64,000 nt of DNA from CALJFL01 sp039964455. GTDB lineage: Bacteria; Pseudomonadota; Gammaproteobacteria; Pseudomonadales; Halieaceae. The stretch is taken from NCBI GenBank assembly GCA_039964455.1, contig JBDVXK010000013.1, positions 310,001 to 374,000 of the forward strand, in the 5' to 3' direction. This document shows, in pieces, positions 34,488-42,557 of the stretch. Below the pieces are notes generated by a model. It saw only the letters and a program-made list of their open reading frames with translations. It searched no databases and was not told where the DNA came from. The first letter of the stretch is position 1. Every line of letters starts with the position of its first letter. A program made the translations under genes and the position numbers.

Positions 34488-37478
34488 ATGAATAAACCAA
34501 AAATATTAGCGACCGCCGTAAGGGGTTGCCTAATCAATGCGGGGATAGCGCTTGGGGCAACAGCCCTCTCTGGCGCGGCTCTGGCGCAGGAGGAAAACCT
34601 CGCGCTGGAAGAAGTAGTCATCACGGGTAGCCGGATCACGGTACCTGGAGTTGTCTCATCTAGTCCGATAACCTCGGTTGGCGCTGAAGAAATCAAGTTT
34701 CAGCAACAAGTGAGTGTTGAACGGGTATTGCGTAACCTCCCATCAACCATTCCTGCTGACGGCTCCAACGTAAACAACGGAACCGCTGGCCAGGCCACTA
34801 TCGACCTTCGCGGGCTCGGTGCAGAGCGTAACCTCATCCTGATGAACGGCAGACGCATGACGCCATTCAACTATGACGGTGAAGTAGACACCAACACTAT
34901 TCCCACGGCTCTAATCGAGCGGATTGACGTAATTACCGGTGGTGCATCGGCGGTATACGGCTCTGATGCGATGGCCGGCGCAGTCAACTTCGTCATGAAG
35001 AGAGACTTCGAAGGCATGGAGCTGGATATCGGTACCAGCGAATCCGGCGACGACGATGCTGAAACCGACTGGGTTAACCTGACTGTCGGTGCAAATATTG
35101 CCGGCAACCGCGGTAATGTGGTCATGAGCGTTGGCTGGAACGAACGCAAAGCACTCCTTCTTGGAGAGCGCGACTTCGGCCTGCTGGGTATTGATACAGC
35201 GACTGGCTCTGGACTGGCAGAATACAATGCCGGGATCGCACCCGCGCCGCCAACAGACCCGGGCTGCACAGGGCCCGACGTTGTAGATATTACGGGCAGT
35301 GGCTCCACCACCGCCATACCAACCCGCTTTAACCTGGTAGGTGACGGCAGAAGTGCAGGCCAATTTCGGGATGACCGAACTCTGGGCCAGCCGGAATGTA
35401 GTCGGTTTAATTTCAACCCATACAACTACTTCCAAACTCCGAACGAACGCTGGAATGCAACGGCTATCGGCCATTTTGACCTGACCGACGAGCACAGCGT
35501 TTACAGTACGATTAACTTCGCCAACAACACCATTACACAGCAGGTCGCACCTTCAGGTACGTTTGGCCAGACTTTCGATGTACCACTGGCTAACGCTTTC
35601 CTGAGTGACCAGGCACGTCAGTACATGATCGATGCTGGTAACAGCGCACTGGACGCCGGACTGCTGAACCCACCGGGCGTTAATAACTGGCAGGACATCA
35701 ACAGCAATGGCGTTGTTGACGAAGCCGATTATCTGCAGCTGCAGTTACGTCGTCGTACTTTGGAACTGGGCACGCGCTCTGAGGAATATGACAGTGACTA
35801 TTTCCAGATCGTAACCGGCTTCGAGGGTGACCTTCCGTTTCTCGACGAATGGCGCTACGACGTTGGCCTGCAGTACGGTGAGTCAAACCTGACCACCGTA
35901 CGTGATGGCTACACCAACCTGACCAATATCCAGAACGCTTTGGATTCTGTCGATGGTGTTAACTGTAAGAACGGCGATTCCACCTGTGTACCTATCGACC
36001 TCTTTGGTGGCTTCGGAACTATTACGCAGGAAATGGCAGGCTACGCCCGCGCTATCGCACTGCAGCGTCAGGAAGTGGAGCAAACAATCTACTACGCGAC
36101 CTTTAACGGTCCGATAGACTTCATCCGCTTACCAACAGCAGACGATGCACTGGCATTCGCCGTCGGTTATGAGCACCGGAACGAATCTGGCTCGCTCAAC
36201 CCGGACGAGTGTTTGAAGCTGGCACCGTCCAGCTGTCAGGGTGGAGCCGGTGGTAACCTGCTGCCCATCGATGGTCAGTACACCGTTGAAGAGTTCTACA
36301 TCGAAGGCTTCCTGCCATTGATTGACGGCATGACCGGCGTTGAAGAGCTGACTATGGAGTTTGGTTGGAGAACCTCTGACTACACGTCTGTTGGCAGCGT
36401 AGACACCTGGAAACTGGGTCTAAGCTGGCGTCCTATCGAAAGCCTGTTGGTTCGCGTCATGGAGCAGGAAGCTAACCGTGCACCAAACGTCGGTGAGCTG
36501 TTTTCTCCTGTCACCACCAACCTGGACAACGCCAAGCAAGACCCCTGCTCAATCGCCAACGCTGGCAACATCAATGCGCAACTGGCGGCATTGTGTGTGT
36601 CTACTGGCATGACTCCACAGCAGGTCGGCAATGTACAGGACGTGATTTCCGGACAGGTTAATACCTTTTCCGGTAGCGACCCCGGCAGCCCACCTGACTC
36701 TGAGAAGGCTGAAACCTTCACAGCAGGTATTGTGTGGACGCCTGACCTGAGCTTCTTCGATTACACAACACTGTCTATCGACTACTACGACATCGAAATC
36801 ACCGACACCATTGGTGAATTCTCCGCCCAGGAAATCCTGGACGCATGTTATGTAGCCGGCCAGGCTGGTGAGTGTGCGAAAATCGATCGCGTCGCGGGCG
36901 ACCTGACAATCTCAGGCGCTGGCATCAACCGCCTTACCACCAACCTGGACTTCCTTCAGGCTGAAGGTGTCGACGTTGGCTTCAACTTTGGCTTCGATAT
37001 CGGCAAGTACGGTAACCTGGACTTCAGCGGTAACCTTACCAAGTACCTGACGCAGGAATCCCAGAGCAGCTCTCTTGTTCCAGTGATCGACTGTAAAGGT
37101 TATTACGGCACTTCTTGTGACCCGCTGTCAGACATCCGCTGGACCCAGCGTACCAGCTGGAACTGGGATGCCTTTACCCTGTCATTGCTGTGGCGTCACA
37201 TTGGCTCAGTGGACATCGAAAAGCCTGAAGCAGCTGCTGTCGACCCAAGGTTCCGCAGCATCGATTCGTATGATTACTTCGACCTCTACGCCAGCTACCA
37301 GCTGACCTGGAACGGTGACTTCACTCTGTCACTGGGCGTCGATAACATCACTGACGAAGAGCCGCCTATCGTGGGCCAGGACGCTGGTGACACCAGCTCC
37401 AACTTTGGTAACACCTTCCCAAGTAACTATGACGTTCTCGGTCGGATGTATACATTCAACCTGAACTATCGTTTCTAA
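34488..37478 (+). CDS. TonB-dependent outer-membrane receptor
   Basis: 996 residues. Signal peptide 1-33 (ending SGAALAQ), a TonB box-like EEVVITGSRIT at about 41-51, a plug domain (about 60-180; QATIDLRGLGAERNLILMNGRRM and AVYGSDAMAGAVNFVMKRDFEG), then a long barrel ending NLNYRF. Its six or more cysteines in extracellular loop-like stretches (GVNCKNGDSTCVPIDLFGG, CKGYYGTSCDPLSD) suggest disulfide-stabilised loops. It lacks an STN domain, so it is not a signalling receptor. The opening resembles receptors common in OM60-type marine bacteria. Equal length to the preceding receptor is coincidence; the sequences differ strongly. The codon pattern looks like a highly expressed gene. Confidence 0.9.
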   Translation: MNKPKILATAVRGCLINAGIALGATALSGAALAQEENLALEEVVITGSRITVPGVVSSSPITSVGAEEIKFQQQVSVERVLRNLPSTIPADGSNVNNGTAGQATIDLRGLGAERNLILMNGRRMTPFNYDGEVDTNTIPTALIERIDVITGGASAVYGSDAMAGAVNFVMKRDFEGMELDIGTSESGDDDAETDWVNLTVGANIAGNRGNVVMSVGWNERKALLLGERDFGLLGIDTATGSGLAEYNAGIAPAPPTDPGCTGPDVVDITGSGSTTAIPTRFNLVGDGRSAGQFRDDRTLGQPECSRFNFNPYNYFQTPNERWNATAIGHFDLTDEHSVYSTINFANNTITQQVAPSGTFGQTFDVPLANAFLSDQARQYMIDAGNSALDAGLLNPPGVNNWQDINSNGVVDEADYLQLQLRRRTLELGTRSEEYDSDYFQIVTGFEGDLPFLDEWRYDVGLQYGESNLTTVRDGYTNLTNIQNALDSVDGVNCKNGDSTCVPIDLFGGFGTITQEMAGYARAIALQRQEVEQTIYYATFNGPIDFIRLPTADDALAFAVGYEHRNESGSLNPDECLKLAPSSCQGGAGGNLLPIDGQYTVEEFYIEGFLPLIDGMTGVEELTMEFGWRTSDYTSVGSVDTWKLGLSWRPIESLLVRVMEQEANRAPNVGELFSPVTTNLDNAKQDPCSIANAGNINAQLAALCVSTGMTPQQVGNVQDVISGQVNTFSGSDPGSPPDSEKAETFTAGIVWTPDLSFFDYTTLSIDYYDIEITDTIGEFSAQEILDACYVAGQAGECAKIDRVAGDLTISGAGINRLTTNLDFLQAEGVDVGFNFGFDIGKYGNLDFSGNLTKYLTQESQSSSLVPVIDCKGYYGTSCDPLSDIRWTQRTSWNWDAFTLSLLWRHIGSVDIEKPEAAAVDPRFRSIDSYDYFDLYASYQLTWNGDFTLSLGVDNITDEEPPIVGQDAGDTSSNFGNTFPSNYDVLGRMYTFNLNYRF

Positions 37479-37522
37479 AGGTAGGAAGTGAAATCGGCGA
37501 TGCTCCATCGCCGACAAACGAG

Positions 37523-37552
37523 AAACCCGCACCGAGTGGTGCGGGTTTTTTT
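37523..37552 (+). terminator. Intrinsic terminator after the second receptor
   Basis: The stem ACCCGCACC/GGTGCGGGT with a GAGT loop is followed by seven T residues, 45 bases after the receptor stop. It separates the receptor from the small secreted-protein gene. Confidence 0.93.
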
Positions 37553-37642
37553 ATGCCTGACAAAACTCATCGCGTTGACCCGGTGCTATCGCGATAGGTA
37601 CAGTGAATTAACCTCCAGGCTGACAACAGCGAGTGAAATAAA

Positions 37643-38233
37643 ATGCGTCCCCTTACAATTTTCCTGATACTGACTTCCTTTACCCTCGGAATTTCCCAAC
37701 TAGCCAGTGGCCAGACAACGCCAAGCCTATCCAGCCTGATGTCGGCAGAGGAAATAGCTGCTATGGGTCTGGACAAGCTGTCACCCGCGCAGCAGCAAAA
37801 CCTTGTGCAATGGATTTCGCAGAATAAAGAGACTTCACTGTCCGTCGAGCAAGCCGCGCCCCAGAACGCCACCCCGAGCAGCAATGCGACCGCGGCGACA
37901 AGTACAGCTGCAGCTGCTGTATCGGCCAACGCTTCAGCCACTACTTCGGTGGCGGCTACAGCCGCTACCAGCGTGGAAGAAGTTGATAACTTTGGCAAAC
38001 CCGCACCACAGCCCGACGAAATGCGATCGCGAATCCCCGGCACCTTCACCGGCTGGGCGGGCGATAGCCAATTCGTCCTGGAAAACGGCCAGATCTGGCA
38101 ACAACGCTATGACACCAAGTGGAGGACTGAGCTGGAAAATCCAGAAGTCGTGATAACCCGACACATGCTTGGTCTGCACCGCATGGAAGTCGTTGGTACT
38201 GGCAAGACTGTACCGGTAAAGCGAATCAAGTAG
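37643..38233 (+). CDS. Secreted or periplasmic protein with Ala/Thr/Ser-rich linker
   Basis: 196 residues, not recognised as a named family. Signal peptide about 1-23 (ending LASGQ). A short helical segment (about 28-60; SLMSAEEIAAMGLDKLSPAQQQNLVQWI) is followed by a low-complexity linker of Ala, Thr and Ser (about 70-112). The C-terminal module (about 130-196) contains WAGDSQFVLENGQIWQQRY and ends basic (VKRIK). The layout, two small domains joined by a disordered linker, suggests a protein spanning or anchoring across a distance. It stands alone between a terminator and a convergent hydrolase. Confidence 0.75.
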   Translation: MRPLTIFLILTSFTLGISQLASGQTTPSLSSLMSAEEIAAMGLDKLSPAQQQNLVQWISQNKETSLSVEQAAPQNATPSSNATAATSTAAAAVSANASATTSVAATAATSVEEVDNFGKPAPQPDEMRSRIPGTFTGWAGDSQFVLENGQIWQQRYDTKWRTELENPEVVITRHMLGLHRMEVVGTGKTVPVKRIK

Positions 38234-38260
38234 AAAATGCACGCCTAACCGGGACAGCGG

Positions 38261-39223
38261 TTACGCTGATTCGGTTACGCGGCTCAGCTTGGGTTCAACA
38301 TAGCTTGAAACCTGATCCAGATAAACTGATCGTATTTCCATCGACTCATTAGCCAGTTGGTGTCCAGCTTCGGGTAAAAATTGGATTTCGCTGCCCGCGA
38401 ACAACCGATCGATATGCCCTGTGTTATACCGCCAATCCACCGTACCATCCTGGTCCCCCTGCAGCACCAGCGCCGGACCCGCACCCAGGTCAGCCAGCGG
38501 CAAATCCCCTAACCAGCGTTTCAAAGCGCCTATCCAGCGCAGGGGAACACGCGTGGGTTGTAGTGGGTCCTGCTGAATAAACTCCAGGAAGGCTTCATCG
38601 GAGGAATTGCGATTGAAAGACCTGGGGATGCTTTTGGTAAATGACCTGAGTAGCCACCACGCTATTCGCACCCTGTGCCACTCAGCCGGCCGTAACAGTG
38701 GCGCCAGTAATACGGTTGCCTGAAACGGCCAATCGTTGCGACGGGCATACTCCATCAACACGGAGCAGCCTGTACTTTGAGCCATTGTCCATGTGGGAAG
38801 GGCCGGCAGAGTTACTGCCGCGAGCACGTCTGCAAGCGCCTGCGCATACTCGCCAAAATCATCGATAGCCGCCGGTTCACCCGTAGACAAACCATGGCCC
38901 GGTAAATCAAAGATCAGAACATTGCAGCCAGTGGCCAGTCCATACTCAATCAAATGCCGAAACAGGCCGGTGTGATCTGTATAACCGTGTAACAAAACCA
39001 GATTGCGCGTTGCCGATGGCGCCTGCCAGCACTGCACTGCCAGGCAATAGCCGCCGGATTCTACGACGCCAGCCCTATGCGTCAGCGCCGCAAAGCGGCC
39101 TTCGAAATCCAGCCCGTAATAACGAGAATACTCCGCCCAACCCTCAGGCAGTGGCTGCTGCTCGGACCACGGCGACAATGAATCACGCAACTGCCGCAGC
39201 GCTGCCAATGTCGGCCGGGACAC
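38261..39223 (-). CDS. Alpha/beta hydrolase (lysophospholipase/monoacylglycerol-lipase like)
   Basis: 320 residues with the alpha/beta hydrolase fold: oxyanion region LVLLHGYTDHTGLFRHL, FDLPGHGLSTGE, nucleophile elbow, and the catalytic His in LPEAGHQLANES. The nucleophile motif reads AQSTGC rather than the usual GxSxG, so the first glycine is alanine. The acid is probably Asp in LQGDQDGTVDW. The fold fits Hydrolase_4 lipases acting on mono-acyl lipids; the substrate is unknown. It ends next to the secreted-protein gene and begins 11 bases after fba, so it may be the last gene of the glycolytic operon. Confidence 0.8.
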   Translation of the reverse strand: MSRPTLAALRQLRDSLSPWSEQQPLPEGWAEYSRYYGLDFEGRFAALTHRAGVVESGGYCLAVQCWQAPSATRNLVLLHGYTDHTGLFRHLIEYGLATGCNVLIFDLPGHGLSTGEPAAIDDFGEYAQALADVLAAVTLPALPTWTMAQSTGCSVLMEYARRNDWPFQATVLLAPLLRPAEWHRVRIAWWLLRSFTKSIPRSFNRNSSDEAFLEFIQQDPLQPTRVPLRWIGALKRWLGDLPLADLGAGPALVLQGDQDGTVDWRYNTGHIDRLFAGSEIQFLPEAGHQLANESMEIRSVYLDQVSSYVEPKLSRVTESA

Positions 39224-39234
39224 TAGGAGTAAGC

Positions 39235-40299
39235 TCAGTTCACCGCGGGGGTCAGCTCACCTGAGCTGTAGGCCTGTTGAATCTCATCCAGCGAACGCAC
39301 CTTGATCTTGTCGGCATTGCCGGCTGTACCAAATGCCTGGTAGCGATCAATGCAGATGTCTTTCATGGCGGACATGGTCACGGCCAGGAACTTTCGTGGA
39401 TCAAACTCCGACGGGTTTTGCGCCAGAAAGCGTCGCACCGCGCCAGTAGAGGCCAGGCGAAGGTCTGTATCAATATTCACCTTGCGAACACCATGGCGAA
39501 TGCCTTCCTGTATCTGTTCCACAGGCACGCCGTAGGTTTCAGGAATTTCTCCGCCGAATTCGTTGATCACCGCCAGCCACTCCTGCGGCACCGAGGACGA
39601 CCCATGCATGACCAGGTGGGTGTTCGGTATGCGGGAGTTGATCTCCTTGATCCGGTCAATGGCCAGAATATCGCCAGTGGGCGGACGGGTGAACTTGTAG
39701 GCGCCGTGGCTGGTACCACAGGCGATTGCCAGGGCGTCTACCTGTGTGGCCTTAACGAAGTCGGCGGCCTCTTCCGGATCTGTCAGCATCTGGTCGTGTG
39801 TCAGTATTCCCTCGGCGCCAATGCCGTCCTCTTCACCGGCCTGGCCTGTTTCCAGCGAGCCCAGACACCCCAGTTCGCCCTCTACGGATACGCCACAGGC
39901 ATGCGCCATTTCCACGGCTCTGCGGGTCACTTCAACGTTGTAGTCGTAGTCCATAGGCGTCTTGCCATCTTCACCCAGTGAGCCATCCATCATCACTGAG
40001 CTAAAGCCCAGCTGGATAGAACGCTGGCACACGGCTGGCGATACGCCGTGATCCTGGTGAACAACCACGGGAATATGGGGAAACTCATTCATGGCAGCTT
40101 CCATCATGGCACGCAGGAATGGCGCCCCGGCATACTTGCGAGCACCTGCGCTGGCCTGCATGATCACCGGCGAGTTGGTCTCGTCGGCGGCTTCCATAAT
40201 CGCCCTGGTCTGCTCCAGGTTATTCACATTAAATGCGGGCACACCGTAGTCGTGCTCCGCGGCGTGATCCAGCAATTGCCGCAAACTGATTAGTGCCAT
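39235..40299 (-). CDS. fba: Fructose-bisphosphate aldolase, class II
   Basis: Zinc-dependent aldolase of glycolysis and gluconeogenesis. 354 residues, the same length as the Pseudomonas enzyme. Class II signatures are VVVHQDHGVSPAVCQ (zinc-binding His and acid Asp) and the later zinc ligands in ACGTSHGAYKF and THLVMHGSSSVPQE. The gene follows pgk after 53 bases in the tkt-epd-pgk-fba operon. Distinguished from CbbA of the Calvin cycle only by context; no RuBisCO or phosphoribulokinase genes are present here. Confidence 0.94.
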   Translation of the reverse strand: MALISLRQLLDHAAEHDYGVPAFNVNNLEQTRAIMEAADETNSPVIMQASAGARKYAGAPFLRAMMEAAMNEFPHIPVVVHQDHGVSPAVCQRSIQLGFSSVMMDGSLGEDGKTPMDYDYNVEVTRRAVEMAHACGVSVEGELGCLGSLETGQAGEEDGIGAEGILTHDQMLTDPEEAADFVKATQVDALAIACGTSHGAYKFTRPPTGDILAIDRIKEINSRIPNTHLVMHGSSSVPQEWLAVINEFGGEIPETYGVPVEQIQEGIRHGVRKVNIDTDLRLASTGAVRRFLAQNPSEFDPRKFLAVTMSAMKDICIDRYQAFGTAGNADKIKVRSLDEIQQAYSSGELTPAVN

Positions 40300-40352
40300 T
40301 TGTTAATCCTCAAATACCTGCTTACATTAAATGGAGTAACGGGGGAAAGCAG

Positions 40353-41525
40353 TCAGCCTTCACTCGCTCGTTGTTCAAGTATCGCCACTGCGGGCAAGGT
40401 CTTGCCCTCAACATATTCCAGAAAAGCGCCACCGCCAGTAGAGATGTAGGACACTTTGTCGGCAATACCAAATTTGTCGATCGCGGCAAGGGTGTCGCCA
40501 CCGCCGGCCAGCGAAAATGCCGGGCTGTCGGCAATCGCTTTTGCCAGGGCCTCAGTGCCTCCGGCAAACTGCTCGAATTCAAAAACACCAACGGGGCCAT
40601 TCCACAAAATAGTGCCTGCTTTTGCCAAAATTTCTGCCACGTCGGCGGCTGCCTGCGGGCCGATATCAAAAATCATGTCATCATCAGCAACCTCGTCTGC
40701 CGATTTCAACGTCGCCTCTGCATCTTCTGAGAATGCCTTACCCGTCACCACGTCAGCCGGCAGCGGAATCGATGTGCTCGTCGCCAATGACTGAGCGGCC
40801 GGGATAAGGTCGTGTTCGCACAGCGAGTTGCCCACCGCCTTTCCCGCTGCGGCAAGAAACGTGTTGGCGATACCACCACCAACAATTAACTGATCAACCT
40901 TGGTCGACAGGGTTTCCAATACGGTTAGCTTGGTTGAAACCTTGGAGCCACCAACAATGGCGACCATAGGCCGCGCCGGATCCGCCAGCGCCTGTTCCAG
41001 TGCAGACAACTCACCTGCCAGCAAAGGACCGGCGCATGCCACCGGGGCAAAGCGGGCAACACCATGGGTGGAGGCCTGGGCTCGGTGGGCGGTGCCAAAG
41101 GCATCCATTACAAAAACATCACAAAGACTCGCGTAACGCCTGGCAAGGTCTTCGTCGTCGGCTTTTTCGCCAACATTGAATCGCACATTCTCCAGTAGGA
41201 CGACTTCACCATCTGCCACCTGAACGCCGTCATGCCAGTCGGCTACCAGTGTCACCGGGCTATCCAGTAGATCTGATAAATGGCTCGCCACTGGCGCCAA
41301 CGAAAACGTGTCATCGAATTCGCCTTCAGTCGGTCGGCCCAGGTGAGACATAAGCATCACCCTGCCACCGGCGGCCTGTGCTGCCTTGATCGTAGGTAGC
41401 GCAGCGCGGATGCGGGCATCGCTACTGACTGCACCGTCCTTCAACGGCACATTGAGATCTTCACGTATCAGGACACGCTTGCCACTGAGATCAAGCTCGC
41501 TCATCAGGTTTACATCTTGTGTCAT
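40353..41525 (-). CDS. pgk: Phosphoglycerate kinase
   Basis: Transfers phosphate between 1,3-bisphosphoglycerate and ADP. 390 residues. The substrate-binding RVLIREDLNVPLKDG and basic-patch LMSHLGRPTEG are in the N-domain; the nucleotide-binding VGGSKVSTKL and AGGGDTLAAIDKFG are in the C-domain. It starts 4 bases after epd, indicating translational coupling. The operon order is the same as in many gammaproteobacteria. Confidence 0.96.
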   Translation of the reverse strand: MTQDVNLMSELDLSGKRVLIREDLNVPLKDGAVSSDARIRAALPTIKAAQAAGGRVMLMSHLGRPTEGEFDDTFSLAPVASHLSDLLDSPVTLVADWHDGVQVADGEVVLLENVRFNVGEKADDEDLARRYASLCDVFVMDAFGTAHRAQASTHGVARFAPVACAGPLLAGELSALEQALADPARPMVAIVGGSKVSTKLTVLETLSTKVDQLIVGGGIANTFLAAAGKAVGNSLCEHDLIPAAQSLATSTSIPLPADVVTGKAFSEDAEATLKSADEVADDDMIFDIGPQAAADVAEILAKAGTILWNGPVGVFEFEQFAGGTEALAKAIADSPAFSLAGGGDTLAAIDKFGIADKVSYISTGGGAFLEYVEGKTLPAVAILEQRASEG

Positions 41526-41529
41526 AGGC

Positions 41530-42546
41530 TCAATCTCTCAGTTCGCCCCAGTACCTGGCCACATCCAGCATGCGATTGGCATAGGCCCACTCGTTATCAA
41601 ACCAGGTCAGCACCTTCACCAGTCGCGTCCCGCTCACCCGGGTTTGGCTGGCGTCGATGATGCTGGAGCGCGGGTCGTGGTTAAAGTCGCAGGAAGCCAG
41701 CGGTTCTTCGGTGTAGCCAAGCACCCCATTAAAACGGGAAGCAGCAGCAGCTGCCAGTGCCGTATTAATACCGGCAACGTCAATATCCGTTTTGACCTGC
41801 ACTGTCAGGTCCATCGCTGACACATTGAGCGTAGGCACACGCAGCGCCTGGGCCGTAAATTTATCCGCCATTGCAGGCAGTATGCGCTCGATACCGCGAG
41901 CCAATTCTGTATCCACTGGAATGATCGAATGGGCAGAGGCGCGGGTCTTACGCAGGTCGGTATGATGATAAGCATCCAATACCGGTTGGTCGTTCATCAA
42001 TGAGTGGATAGTGGTGATCGTACCGCTTTCAATCCCCACCGCATCCTCCAGCGCCTGAATCACAGGCACAATGCCATTGGTGGTGCAGGATGCATTGGAC
42101 ACGATTTCATCGCTGGTCTGCAGTTGTTGATGGTTCACGCCATAGATCACGGTGGCATCAACATCCGCGTGAGCAGGCTGGGAAAACAGTACCCTGCCCG
42201 CACCCTGTCGCAAGTGCTGCTCGGCCGTTGCACGATCGCTAAAAGCACCGGTGCACTCCAGCACAATGTCCACGCCCAGTTCACCCCAGGGCAACCTGGA
42301 AATGTCGGGGTCAGACAGCAGGGTAATCTGGTCGCCGTCCACTGAAAGCATGCCGCCCTCACCCGCCACTTCGGCTGGAAAACGGCCGTGGGTAGAGTCA
42401 TAGCGACTTAAGTGAATTACCGTACGTGCGTCAGCGATTTCATTGATAGCAACAACAGCAACCTCACCACGCATGGGGCTCTCATAGAGGGCGCGCAGGA
42501 CACTGCGCCCTATGCGGCCGTAGCCATTAATCGCCAGACTCAGCAT
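41530..42546 (-). CDS. epd: D-erythrose-4-phosphate dehydrogenase
   Basis: NAD-dependent enzyme of the GAPDH fold, 338 residues; makes 4-phosphoerythronate on the route to pyridoxal phosphate. The dinucleotide motif is INGYGRIGRSVLRAL and the catalytic cysteine lies in SNASCTTNGIVPV (about 152). Segments NDQPVLDAYHHTDLRKTRA and CDFNHDPRSSIIDASQTRV match Epd better than housekeeping GAPDH. The position between tkt and pgk is the classical epd position. If no other GAPDH exists in the genome it might also serve in glycolysis; that cannot be judged here. Confidence 0.88.
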   Translation of the reverse strand: MLSLAINGYGRIGRSVLRALYESPMRGEVAVVAINEIADARTVIHLSRYDSTHGRFPAEVAGEGGMLSVDGDQITLLSDPDISRLPWGELGVDIVLECTGAFSDRATAEQHLRQGAGRVLFSQPAHADVDATVIYGVNHQQLQTSDEIVSNASCTTNGIVPVIQALEDAVGIESGTITTIHSLMNDQPVLDAYHHTDLRKTRASAHSIIPVDTELARGIERILPAMADKFTAQALRVPTLNVSAMDLTVQVKTDIDVAGINTALAAAAASRFNGVLGYTEEPLASCDFNHDPRSSIIDASQTRVSGTRLVKVLTWFDNEWAYANRMLDVARYWGELRD

Positions 42547-42557
42547 ACCGATACGTC

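Noticed and set aside
31321..37478. A recent duplication of two receptors of identical length (996 residues)
   Set aside because: Domain layout differs (only the first has STN) and the sequences share only the general plug motifs; equal length is chance.
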